Assembly (NCBI GenBank): GCA_964453155.1
Contig: CAYVQU010000026.1
Span: 1 to 40,942, forward strand
Origin: CAYVQU01 sp964453155
GTDB lineage: Bacteria; Chloroflexota; Anaerolineae; Anaerolineales; UBA11858
Length of the DNA stretch: 40,942 nt
Direction of reading: 5' to 3'
The first letter of the stretch is position 1. Each line of letters opens with the position of its first letter. Positions 8,408 to 15,849 of the stretch are shown here, piece by piece. Position numbers and translations under genes: made by a program. The notes beneath the pieces were generated by a model that saw only the letters and a list, made by a program, of their open reading frames with translations, ran no database searches and was not told the DNA's origin.

Positions 8408-9427
8408 ATGACTACAAAAATTGGTTTAAATGGTTTTGGTCGGATTGGCCGCCAGGTTCTGAAGATCATCCAGGAACGCTACCCGGGTGAACTCGAAGTT
8501 GTCGGTATTAACGATCTGTGGGACACCGCCACGAACGCCCAACTCTTCAAGTACGACTCCACCTATGGAAAGTACGACGGTAGTGTTGAGGTTGTTGATG
8601 GTAACCTGGTTCTCGACGGCGAGACCATCAAAGTTTTCTCCGAGCGCAATCCTGCTGATCTGCCCTGGGGCGACCTGGGCGCCGACATCGTGATTGAAAG
8701 CACTGGCGTTTTCCGCGACCCCACCAAGTCCCCCGGCCCGCAGTCTCACATCGAGGCTGGTGCCAAGAAAGTCATCATTTCTGCGCCTGCCAAAGGCGGC
8801 GATGTGCTGACCGTGGTTTTGGGCGTCAACGATGAAGAGTATGATGGTTCTCAAGATATCGTCTCCAACGCGTCCTGCACTACCAACTGTCTGGCCCCCT
8901 TCTCTAAGGTGATCAACGATGAATTTGGGATCGTCAAAGGTTTGATGACCACTATTCACTCTTACACCACCAGTCAGATGCTTCTTGACTTGGCCGCCAG
9001 CGACCTGCGCCGCGCCCGTTCCGGCTCCTTGAACATTATCCCGACCTCCACTGGTGCCGCCAAAGCAATCGCGTTGGTTATTCCTGAGCTCGCCGGCAAA
9101 TTGGATGGTTACTCCCTCCGGGTCCCGACCCCGACCGTCTCCATCGTTGACGCCGTCTTTGAGGTCGAGAAAGCCGCCACCGCTGAGACCGTCAACGCCG
9201 CCCTTAAAGCCGCCGCTGAAGGCCCCATGAAGGGCATCCTCGGTTTCAGCGAAGAACCCCTGGTTTCCATGGACTACAAAGGCGACGAGCGCTCCTCGAT
9301 CGTAGACGCCGACCTGACCGCCGTCATGGATGGTAATATGGTCAAGGTTGTCTCCTGGTACGACAATGAGTGGGGTTATTCGACCCGTCTGACCGACCTG
9401 GCCGCCAAGATTGCAAAATCTTTGTAA
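8408..9427 (+). CDS. gap: Glyceraldehyde-3-phosphate dehydrogenase, type I
   Basis: A 339-residue phosphorylating GAPDH that converts glyceraldehyde-3-phosphate to 1,3-bisphosphoglycerate with NAD(P). The Rossmann start INGFGRIGR-like (GLNGFGRIG), the catalytic cysteine in ASCTTN (C157), the catalytic histidine in TTIHSYT and the closing SWYDNEWGYS are all intact. A strong GGAGG Shine-Dalgarno lies eight bases before the ATG. The coding sequence is visibly richer in C-ending codons than its neighbours, as expected of a highly expressed gene. It has its own predicted promoter and structured leader and is followed by a terminator-like structure before pgk. Cofactor preference is not assigned. 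Confidence 0.97.
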   Translation: MTTKIGLNGFGRIGRQVLKIIQERYPGELEVVGINDLWDTATNAQLFKYDSTYGKYDGSVEVVDGNLVLDGETIKVFSERNPADLPWGDLGADIVIESTGVFRDPTKSPGPQSHIEAGAKKVIISAPAKGGDVLTVVLGVNDEEYDGSQDIVSNASCTTNCLAPFSKVINDEFGIVKGLMTTIHSYTTSQMLLDLAASDLRRARSGSLNIIPTSTGAAKAIALVIPELAGKLDGYSLRVPTPTVSIVDAVFEVEKAATAETVNAALKAAAEGPMKGILGFSEEPLVSMDYKGDERSSIVDADLTAVMDGNMVKVVSWYDNEWGYSTRLTDLAAKIAKSL

Positions 9428-9428
9428 A

Positions 9429-9496
9429 CCGCTGACAATCGATTCGTAACAACTGAAAAGGGCGCAATCCGTCAGCGGAAATTGCGCCCTTTTTTT
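9429..9496 (+). terminator. Terminator or attenuator between gap and pgk
   Basis: GGGCGCAAT (9460-9468) pairs with ATTGCGCCC (9481-9489), extended by A/T pairs and followed by seven T residues ending at 9496: a textbook intrinsic terminator. The pgk Shine-Dalgarno GAGG begins at the very next base. The terminator loop contains GTCAGCGG (9471-9478), which is perfectly complementary to CCGCTGAC (9429-9436) just after the gap stop codon. That second pairing would compete with, or form a pseudoknot with, the terminator, as in an attenuation switch. Confidence 0.8.
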
Positions 9497-9506
9497 GAGG
9501 AAAATG

Positions 9507-10682
9507 ATGTTCAATAAAAAAACGATTACAGACCTTGAAGTTAAAGGAAAACGCGTTTTAGTGCGGGTGGATTTCAATGTCCCTCTCAAAGATGGCCGGG
9601 TTGCGGACGACACCCGCATTCAGGGCGCACTGCCCACCATTAATTACCTCCTCGAGCACGGGGCAGCCCTGATCTTGTGTTCCCATCTCGGACGTCCAAA
9701 AGGTGAGGCCAAACCAGAGTTTTCTCTCCGCCCTGTGGCTGAGTATCTTGATAATCTGATCGCTGCTCCGGTTACCTTCGTTACTGACTGCATTGGGGCT
9801 GAAGTTTCCGCTGCCGCCGGCGCGCTCCAACCCGGGCAAATCTTGCTCTTGGAAAATACTCGTTTCCATGCGGGTGAAAAGAAAAATGACCCGGCAATGG
9901 CAAAGGAAATGGCCTCATTCGCCGACGTGTTCGTCAATGACGCCTTTGGTACTGCTCATCGGGCGCATGCCTCCAATGTCGGGGTGGCCGACTATCTCCC
10001 CGCTGTGGCCGGGTTTTTACTTGAGAAAGAGATCAAATACCTTGGTCAGGCGATCGCCGACCCCAAACGCCCCCTGATCGCTATCTTAGGTGGCGCCAAG
10101 GTGAGTGACAAGATTGGCGTTATTCAAAATCTGCTCCAAAAAGCCGATGCAATCTTAATTGGCGGGGGAATGGCCAACACTTTCTTCAAAGCACAAGGTT
10201 ACGCAATGGGCGATTCCCTGGTAGAAGCCGATTCACTTGATATCGCGCGCGAATTACTCGACAAGGCCGAAGGTAAACTGCGCCTGCCGGTTGACGTTGT
10301 CCTGGCAGATGATTTTGCGGCTGATGCTGAAAGCCAGGTTATTGGCGTTGGAAATGTCGCCGCTGGGTGGCGTATTTTGGATGTGGGACCTGAAACGATT
10401 GTCAAATATGCCAAAGTTTTGGCTGAAGCTGGGACCGTGGTCTGGAACGGCCCGATGGGTGTTTTTGAATTCCCTAAGTTCGCTCAAGGAACCTTCGATC
10501 TGGCTCAAGCCGTGGCAGACAGTGCGGCCCTTTCCATCATTGGGGGGGGGGATTCGGTGTCAGCAGTCAAACAATCTGGCTTAGCTGCCGAAGTCACCCA
10601 CATCTCCACCGGTGGCGGGGCCTCCCTTGAAATGCTTGAAGGAAAAATCCTCCCTGGCTTAGCTGCTCTCCAAGATTTATAG
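9507..10682 (+). CDS. pgk: Phosphoglycerate kinase
   Basis: About 391 residues, the normal length for phosphoglycerate kinase, which makes ATP and 3-phosphoglycerate from 1,3-bisphosphoglycerate. Recognisable blocks are VLVRVDFNVPL, the HLGRP substrate loop, ENTRF, VNDAFGTAHRAHAS, the ILGGAKVSDK loop, NGPMGVFE and the C-terminal GGGDS nucleotide-binding turn. The ATG at 9507 was chosen because GAGG (9497-9500) lies six bases upstream; the ATG at 9504 or a TTG at 9495 are alternatives. The GGGDS turn is encoded by a run of ten G in frame (10542-10551). It lies directly downstream of a terminator with no visible promoter of its own, so it must depend on read-through from gap. Confidence 0.97.
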   Translation: MFNKKTITDLEVKGKRVLVRVDFNVPLKDGRVADDTRIQGALPTINYLLEHGAALILCSHLGRPKGEAKPEFSLRPVAEYLDNLIAAPVTFVTDCIGAEVSAAAGALQPGQILLLENTRFHAGEKKNDPAMAKEMASFADVFVNDAFGTAHRAHASNVGVADYLPAVAGFLLEKEIKYLGQAIADPKRPLIAILGGAKVSDKIGVIQNLLQKADAILIGGGMANTFFKAQGYAMGDSLVEADSLDIARELLDKAEGKLRLPVDVVLADDFAADAESQVIGVGNVAAGWRILDVGPETIVKYAKVLAEAGTVVWNGPMGVFEFPKFAQGTFDLAQAVADSAALSIIGGGDSVSAVKQSGLAAEVTHISTGGGASLEMLEGKILPGLAALQDL

Positions 10683-10692
10683 GAGAAAAATA

Positions 10693-10737
10693 AGGAACAG
10701 GGTTCCGTCCCTTGGTCTACACCGGAACCCTGTTCCT
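10693..10737 (+). repeat. Perfect 15-bp inverted repeat after pgk
   Basis: AGGAACAGGGTTCCG (10693-10707) and its exact complement (10723-10737) flank a 15-base loop. No T tract follows. It could act as a factor-dependent terminator or 3' stabiliser for the gap-pgk message, or be a dispersed palindrome. A new -10 box follows 20 bases later. Confidence 0.75.
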
Positions 10738-10756
10738 ATCGTATTAAGATTGGCGG

Positions 10757-10762
10757 TATAAT
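10757..10762 (+). promoter_or_regulatory. Candidate -10 box for the kinase-tpiA unit
   Basis: TATAAT preceded by GCGG, 24 bases before the ATG of the Ser/Thr kinase gene, with an AAGGAG Shine-Dalgarno in between (10775-10780). No clear -35 box. It suggests that the kinase gene and tpiA can be transcribed separately from gap-pgk. Confidence 0.5.
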
Positions 10763-10786
10763 TTGATCTGTTCAAAGGAGTAAATT

Positions 10787-13294
10787 ATGCCTTTTGTGGT
10801 TGGAGAAACTGTCGGCCAATATCGAATAATGGAAAAGCGCGGCCGTGGGGGGATGGCAACCGTATTCAAGGCCTACCATCCCGCCCTGGATCGTTATGTT
10901 GCGATTAAGGCCCTGCATCCGGCGTTTATGGAAGACCCTAATTTTTTAGCGCGGTTCCAACGCGAAGCCCGGGTCATTGCCAAGCTCGAACATCCCAATA
11001 TCGTTCCAATTTATGATTTCGCCGAACATGAGGGCCAACCTTATTTGGTGATGAAATATATTGCGGGGGAAACACTCAAGGCGCGGCTCTCACATGGCCC
11101 TATTCAAAAAGAGGAATTATTGTATATCGCTGAATCGGTGGGGGAAGGTTTAGCCTATGCCCACGGGCAGGGCATCCTCCATCGCGATGTGAAACCCTCC
11201 AACGTCCTGATCGGTTCAGATGAGCGCATTTACCTGGCCGATTTTGGTCTGGCCCGGATCGCCCAGGCGGGTGAATCAACTTTGTCCTCCGACATGATGT
11301 TGGGCACGCCCCAATATATCTCTCCTGAACAGGCAATGGGAGTCAGTGAACTCGATGCCGGGACCGATATTTATTCTTTTGGCGTGATGCTTTACGAGTT
11401 GGTCGTCGGCCGGGTACCGTTCAGCGCGGATACCCCCTTCTCGATCATCCACGATCATATTTACACCCCGCTGCCACTACCGCGCCAAATAAACGCCGAT
11501 GTCCCTCTCCAAGTCGAACGGGTTTTACTCAAGGCTTTGGCCAAAGAACGCGCCGACCGGTTCCCAGATGCGCAGGCGTTAGTCAGGGCATTCAAAACCG
11601 CCATTCAGGATGAAGCCCTGGCGGCGGTACCTGTTGAAGACCTGCCCGGTACTCCTACTGAAATCGAAACCCAACCCTACGATTTTGGTGAAACCCTGAC
11701 CGATTCGCAAGCCACGATCGCTGAAGATGAGGCTGGCGGTGATGATCGGTTGGCCGCGGCTGTGTTAGGTTCGCTGCGTTCTGGCCCAGATGAAGAAACC
11801 CAAGCCGATCTGGGCGGAATCGAAACCCCGGTATTGGAACGATCTGAAGAAGCCATTGCTGCACCTGATTTCGAACAAGAAACCGAGATACCCGAAAAAC
11901 AGAAAAAGAAATTCTTTAGCCGCTTCAAACGCTGGCAAATCGTTTTAGGGGTCATCGCCATAGTAATTTGTTGTTTTCTCGGATTAGTGGCGGTAAATCA
12001 AAATCGCCAGAATAACCAAAGTCAAACCGAATCGCAAGAAGAGGTGGTTGTTGACGATCTAGCCGGATTGCCAGTTGAGGTTACCGAAGCTTTTAAGGCC
12101 GCCCAAGAGAATGCGGACGACCCTTACGCCCATTTACGTTTAGCTGAGTTGTTGCTTGAAAATGACCGTTTTGATATCGCCATCAATGCATTTCGAAAAG
12201 CATTTTCCAACAGCCAGGGGAATGAAGATGTGGTCCATGCTGGTCTGGATATAATGGCCGCGCGGGGTATGTGGATCGGAATGTCGAGTGCGCTGCTAAC
12301 TTACCATACGAATCATCCCGAAAACTTCACTGGAGCCATCTATGACCGTTTCGCGGAGGCAGCCTATTTTGCTACCGAATATCCCGCCGCTGAAGACGGT
12401 ATCCCAATACCTGATATTGCAGATGTTAGTCAACCTTTAGAGCGGGTGGTCAAGGCCCGGTATGTGCTCCACCATGGCGATCCCGAAGCTGCCCAGGCTA
12501 TCCTGGATGAAGTCCTTACTGATCTCGAGCCAGGGATGTCAGAAGCCCTCCTGCTCCAGGCAGAGCTGAGCATCAAATTTGGCGACCAACCTAATGCTCG
12601 CAAGATTTTGACCACCTTGGATACCCAAAATTCAACCCCTGAATGGGTTCGGGCTTTTGTGGGGAATTTGTGGCGGGATTTAGACGAAGATTTTTCGGAC
12701 AGCACCGAAAAAGTGGCTGAAAATCCGGATGATGTCTGGGCCCATCTCGACTTGTTAGATGCCTCCATCTCCGAAGGGAACTATGAGGCTGCCATCGCCC
12801 AGGCCGATTTCATCATGAAACATGCCGGAGACGATCCCGAAATCTATTTTGCGACCGGTGAAGTCCTCATTAAGTATACAGTCTGGCACTATGCAGTTAC
12901 TTTCTACCAGCGTTCAGCAGATCTCCATGATGTTCCGCCAGATGTGATCGTAAACCGGATCGAAATGGCCTCTTATTTTGCCGGAGTGATGGAAGACGGA
13001 GTCGTTGTTCTCTCTGCGCCAGACGTCAATCTGGCCCCCGAATTATTCGCGATTGTCAAGGCCCGGCACGAACTGTATTTTGGCCATTACGATGTGGCTG
13101 CCGAAGAAATTCAGGCTCTGGTTGATGAACCTCCGTTCTTTCCCCAAGAATTCTTGCTCAACGCAGAGTTGCTAATTATTTCCGAAGAATTTGCGGCTGC
13201 CAAACGAATACTCAACAAAGTCAATAACGACGAATCCTATCCCTTTTGGGTTCGCGAAGAAGCCAGAATTACCCTGGTAAATCTAAATCAATGA
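10787..13294 (+). CDS. Receptor-type Ser/Thr protein kinase with extracytoplasmic TPR-like domain
   Basis: An 835-residue Hanks-type kinase. The glycine loop GRGGMATV (19-26), catalytic lysine VAIK (K41), HRDVKPSN (D134), DFG (152-154) and the SPE motif near 179-181 are all intact, so activity is expected. Residues about 280-375 form an acidic low-complexity juxtamembrane linker, followed by a basic stretch and one transmembrane helix (about 384-404). The remaining 430 residues are alpha-helical with repeated A/L/Y patterns typical of tetratricopeptide units and should face outward. There are no PASTA repeats. The gene sits between pgk and tpiA, only 11 bases before tpiA, so it is probably co-transcribed with the latter. 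Likely targets by known biology include YvcK and FHA proteins, both encoded in this window. Confidence 0.93.
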   Translation: MPFVVGETVGQYRIMEKRGRGGMATVFKAYHPALDRYVAIKALHPAFMEDPNFLARFQREARVIAKLEHPNIVPIYDFAEHEGQPYLVMKYIAGETLKARLSHGPIQKEELLYIAESVGEGLAYAHGQGILHRDVKPSNVLIGSDERIYLADFGLARIAQAGESTLSSDMMLGTPQYISPEQAMGVSELDAGTDIYSFGVMLYELVVGRVPFSADTPFSIIHDHIYTPLPLPRQINADVPLQVERVLLKALAKERADRFPDAQALVRAFKTAIQDEALAAVPVEDLPGTPTEIETQPYDFGETLTDSQATIAEDEAGGDDRLAAAVLGSLRSGPDEETQADLGGIETPVLERSEEAIAAPDFEQETEIPEKQKKKFFSRFKRWQIVLGVIAIVICCFLGLVAVNQNRQNNQSQTESQEEVVVDDLAGLPVEVTEAFKAAQENADDPYAHLRLAELLLENDRFDIAINAFRKAFSNSQGNEDVVHAGLDIMAARGMWIGMSSALLTYHTNHPENFTGAIYDRFAEAAYFATEYPAAEDGIPIPDIADVSQPLERVVKARYVLHHGDPEAAQAILDEVLTDLEPGMSEALLLQAELSIKFGDQPNARKILTTLDTQNSTPEWVRAFVGNLWRDLDEDFSDSTEKVAENPDDVWAHLDLLDASISEGNYEAAIAQADFIMKHAGDDPEIYFATGEVLIKYTVWHYAVTFYQRSADLHDVPPDVIVNRIEMASYFAGVMEDGVVVLSAPDVNLAPELFAIVKARHELYFGHYDVAAEEIQALVDEPPFFPQEFLLNAELLIISEEFAAAKRILNKVNNDESYPFWVREEARITLVNLNQ

Positions 13295-13305
13295 GGTAAA
13301 TTACA

Positions 13306-14061
13306 ATGCGTAAACCAATCGTAGCTGGAAACTGGAAAATGAACAAAACCGCGGCGGAAGCCCGGGAACTGGTCACTGGTTTGATCCCCGGATTACAACC
13401 TTTAGCAACCATCGATCGGGTGGTCTGCACCCCGTTTACGGACCTGTGGACTGTCAAAGAATTATTGGCTGACACCGAAATTGGCCTTGGCGCTCAAAAC
13501 ATGTATTGGGAAGAATCGGGTGCTTATACTGGTGAAATTGCTCCGGCCATGCTGGCTGAAGTTTGCCAATACGTCATCTTGGGGCACTCCGAACGGCGCC
13601 AATACTTTGGCGAGACCGATGAGACCGTCAATAAGAAAGTCAAAGCCGCTCTGGCAAAAGACTTAACCCCGATTGTGTGTATCGGCGAATCCCTGGAAGA
13701 AAACCAGGCCGGTTTGACGGCCGAAGTCGTCTCCCGCCAGGTGCGCGGTGGTTTGGCCGATCTTACCCCCGTAGAAGGCGCTAAACTGGTTGTAGCCTAT
13801 GAACCCATTTGGGCCATTGGCACCGGTTTAGCTGCCACCGCAGAGGATGCCAATGCCATTCATCGGGATGTCGTCCGCGCTGCCCTGGCAGATCTCTTTG
13901 GAACCGAAACCGCTGAAGCCATCCGGATTCAATATGGTGGCTCGGTGAAACCCGACAATGCGGCCGGATACTTTTCGCAATCTGATATTGATGGGGCCCT
14001 GGTCGGTGGTGCGGCGCTAAAAGCGGATAGCTTCATCGCCATTGCTGAAGCCGCGGCATAA
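13306..14061 (+). CDS. tpiA: Triosephosphate isomerase
   Basis: A 251-residue TIM-barrel enzyme interconverting dihydroxyacetone phosphate and glyceraldehyde-3-phosphate. Catalytic residues are in place: K11 in AGNWKMN, H94 in ILGHSERR, E166 in VAYEPIWAIGTG, and the phosphate-binding QYGGSVKPDN near the C-terminus. The Shine-Dalgarno GAGG overlaps the stop codon of the kinase gene, so the two are tightly coupled. Cytoplasmic, standard length, nothing missing. Confidence 0.97.
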   Translation: MRKPIVAGNWKMNKTAAEARELVTGLIPGLQPLATIDRVVCTPFTDLWTVKELLADTEIGLGAQNMYWEESGAYTGEIAPAMLAEVCQYVILGHSERRQYFGETDETVNKKVKAALAKDLTPIVCIGESLEENQAGLTAEVVSRQVRGGLADLTPVEGAKLVVAYEPIWAIGTGLAATAEDANAIHRDVVRAALADLFGTETAEAIRIQYGGSVKPDNAAGYFSQSDIDGALVGGAALKADSFIAIAEAAA

Positions 14062-14091
14062 TTTGGCCATTGGAACGCGAAATTAAAATTT

Positions 14092-14153
14092 CAGTTGGCT
14101 AGTTTGATAGTTGGTTTGACGAGAACTTGCAAACTAGTCAACGATCAAACCAA
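14092..14153 (+). repeat. Imperfect inverted repeat rich in TTGGTTTG words
   Basis: The left half contains TAGTTTGATAGTTGG and the right half CTAGTCAACGATCAAACC, roughly complementary but with mismatches and gaps. Similar words recur at 14961-15024 and 26313-26351. It may fold as a loose hairpin downstream of tpiA; no T tract is seen. Confidence 0.4.
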
Positions 14154-14196
14154 AAAGTAACTATCTTATTCTTTTGTTTGTAATCCTAACCTCCTC

Positions 14197-14955
14197 GTGC
14201 TAACCCAACTCGACGGACTCTGGTGGCTCCTGCTTACGCTGGGGCCACTCATTTTCTTACAACGCCGCTTGCACTTTGAGATGCAGAGCTTGCTATTGCT
14301 AATTTTCCGGCGCGTGGATATTGCCCTGGCAATATTTTCTATGTTTTTCTTTCCAGGGGTTTTATTACATGAATTGAGTCACTGGCTGATGGCCAAAATT
14401 CTCGGAGTCCGAACCGGTGGAATTTCCCTGATCCCAAAATCGACCGGAGATGGGCGTCTCCAAATGGGTTATGTGTTGACGGCTCAAACCGATGCCGTTC
14501 GGGATACCCTAATAGGTTTGGCCCCACTAATTTCGGGGGGGATTTTGGTTGGATGGTTAGGTATTGCCAAATTAAATTTTCTGACTTTGGGGGATGCACT
14601 GCTAACCGCTGATTTAACGGTCATTTTGAGGGTAATTGAAAATATGTTTATGCAGCCCGATTTTGCCATGTGGTTTTATTTCGCGTTCGCGGTCAGTAGC
14701 ATGATGATGCCCTCCCCAGCCGATCGTCGCTCTTGGTTGCCGGTGGGCATTGCTGTGGGCTTGTTACTTACCATTGGAATACTGCTTGACTTTGGCCCCT
14801 GGTTGATGGCAAATTTGGGGGTCGCGACGAATAACGCTTTCAGAGTGGTGGCCACTGTATTTGCAATCAGCGCAGGGATCCATTTATTCGTCTTGATTCC
14901 AATTATGGGGTATCGGATGTTGTTGAATCGGTTGACGGGTTTGGAAGTGAGGTAA
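14197..14955 (+). CDS. Polytopic membrane protein with HExxH metalloprotease-like motif
   Basis: About 252 residues with several hydrophobic helices, one of which carries HELSH (H58, E59, H62), the zinc-binding HExxH pattern of membrane metallopeptidases such as M50. A second M50 signature (NxxPxxxLDG) is not evident, though GLAPLISGG about 45 residues later is reminiscent of the conserved Gly/Pro segment. It may be a distant intramembrane protease or a protein that only keeps the motif. The GTG start lacks a Shine-Dalgarno; an in-frame ATG at 14281 is possible but would cut off the first hydrophobic helix. It lies alone between tpiA and the oppositely oriented upp. Function not assigned. Confidence 0.7.
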   Translation: MLTQLDGLWWLLLTLGPLIFLQRRLHFEMQSLLLLIFRRVDIALAIFSMFFFPGVLLHELSHWLMAKILGVRTGGISLIPKSTGDGRLQMGYVLTAQTDAVRDTLIGLAPLISGGILVGWLGIAKLNFLTLGDALLTADLTVILRVIENMFMQPDFAMWFYFAFAVSSMMMPSPADRRSWLPVGIAVGLLLTIGILLDFGPWLMANLGVATNNAFRVVATVFAISAGIHLFVLIPIMGYRMLLNRLTGLEVR

Positions 14956-14960
14956 AGATT

Positions 14961-15024
14961 GTTGGTTCGTTTGTCAGTTGGTTAGTACAATCTATTCAAC
15001 TAACAAGCGATCGAACCACCCAAC
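14961..15024 (+). repeat. Imperfect inverted repeat rich in GTTGGTTCG words
   Basis: GTTGGTTCG and TTGTCAGTTGGTTAG on the left face CTAACAAGCGATCGAACC and CCCAAC on the right with mismatches. It lies between two convergent genes and is built from the same words as the repeat after tpiA. Confidence 0.4.
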
Positions 15025-15034
15025 TACCCCCGCA

Positions 15035-15661
15035 TCACGCGGTTCCAAATTGCCGATCTCCGGCATCTCCCAGTCCAGGAAGAATGTAACCGATCTCATT
15101 AAGTTGCTCATCAATGGCCGCAATATGGATGGGAACATCGGGATGGGCTTCCTGTAAGGTGGCAATCCCCTCTGGGGCGGCCAAAATCCCCATAAATTTG
15201 ATTTTCGAAGCTCCCCATTTTTTTAGCAAATCAACTGTCGCCACCGCCGACCCACCGGTCGCCAACATCGGATCCAAGACCAAACACACCGAAACTGTGG
15301 GGGCTACGGGTAACTTGTTGTAATATTGCACTGGTTGGAGCGTCTGCTCATCGCGATACAACCCAATATGCCAGACTTGAGCCCCCGGAATCAGTTCCCA
15401 CACCCCCTCAACCATCCCTAATCCGGCCCGGAGAATGGGGATCAGTCCAACGGTTTCTTTTAGCTCTTGCCCGGTGGTAGGTTTCAAGGGAGTTTCTACC
15501 GGACGCGGCATTGTCGCTAAATCGGCCGTAGCCTCATATGTCAACAAAGCGCCAATTTCCCGGACCAACTCTCTAAATTTGCGTGAATCGGTTCTTTTAT
15601 CTCGCATCCGGACCAGTTTATGGGCAACCAAGGGGTGGGAAGATTCAAAAACGTTGGACAT
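15035..15661 (-). CDS. upp: Uracil phosphoribosyltransferase
   Basis: A 208-residue type I phosphoribosyltransferase that salvages uracil to UMP with PRPP. The PRPP loop is visible as LVLDPMLATGGSA, and the uracil-binding C-terminus GYILPGLGDAGDRQFGT is diagnostic of Upp. The N-terminal region with VAHKLVRMRD and the TYEAT block also matches. An AGGAG Shine-Dalgarno lies about eight bases before the ATG. It appears to be a single-gene unit downstream of the macroglobulin gene, separated from it by a strong hairpin. Confidence 0.96.
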   Translation of the reverse strand: MSNVFESSHPLVAHKLVRMRDKRTDSRKFRELVREIGALLTYEATADLATMPRPVETPLKPTTGQELKETVGLIPILRAGLGMVEGVWELIPGAQVWHIGLYRDEQTLQPVQYYNKLPVAPTVSVCLVLDPMLATGGSAVATVDLLKKWGASKIKFMGILAAPEGIATLQEAHPDVPIHIAAIDEQLNEIGYILPGLGDAGDRQFGTA

Positions 15662-15757
15662 GGGAGGCTCCTGGGAATGAAAGTTTCTCGCAATTATAGC
15701 CTGAATTTGGTCTTGAATTTTGTTTACCCCGATAAAAAAGGAGTGCGGTTGTTTATA

Positions 15758-15806
15758 AGACCTTCCAGGTTGGCAAACGCAGTTTGCTTAAAAACCTGGA
15801 AGGTCT
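15758..15806 (-). repeat. Strong hairpin between the macroglobulin gene and upp
   Basis: Perfect 14-bp arms, AGACCTTCCAGGTT (15758-15771) and its complement (15793-15806), enclose a second 6-bp stem, GCAAAC with GTTTGC (15773-15787). It lies just downstream of the macroglobulin stop codon and could terminate or protect that long transcript. Words like this are dispersed in many bacterial genomes, so it may be a mobile palindrome. Confidence 0.75.
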
Positions 15807-15849
15807 ACGTTTTTATTTTTCTTTGCGCCTTGGCGACTTTGCGTGCGAC

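Noticed and set aside
9456..9496. Plain end of the gap transcript with an independent pgk promoter
   Set aside because: The pgk Shine-Dalgarno follows the T tract immediately, and no promoter fits between gap and pgk; read-through or attenuation explains it better.
8426..9619. 397-codon open frame on the minus strand opposite gap
   Set aside because: gap is complete and strongly conserved; the antisense frame is a by-product of its codon bias and has Gly/Asp-rich, domain-free sequence.
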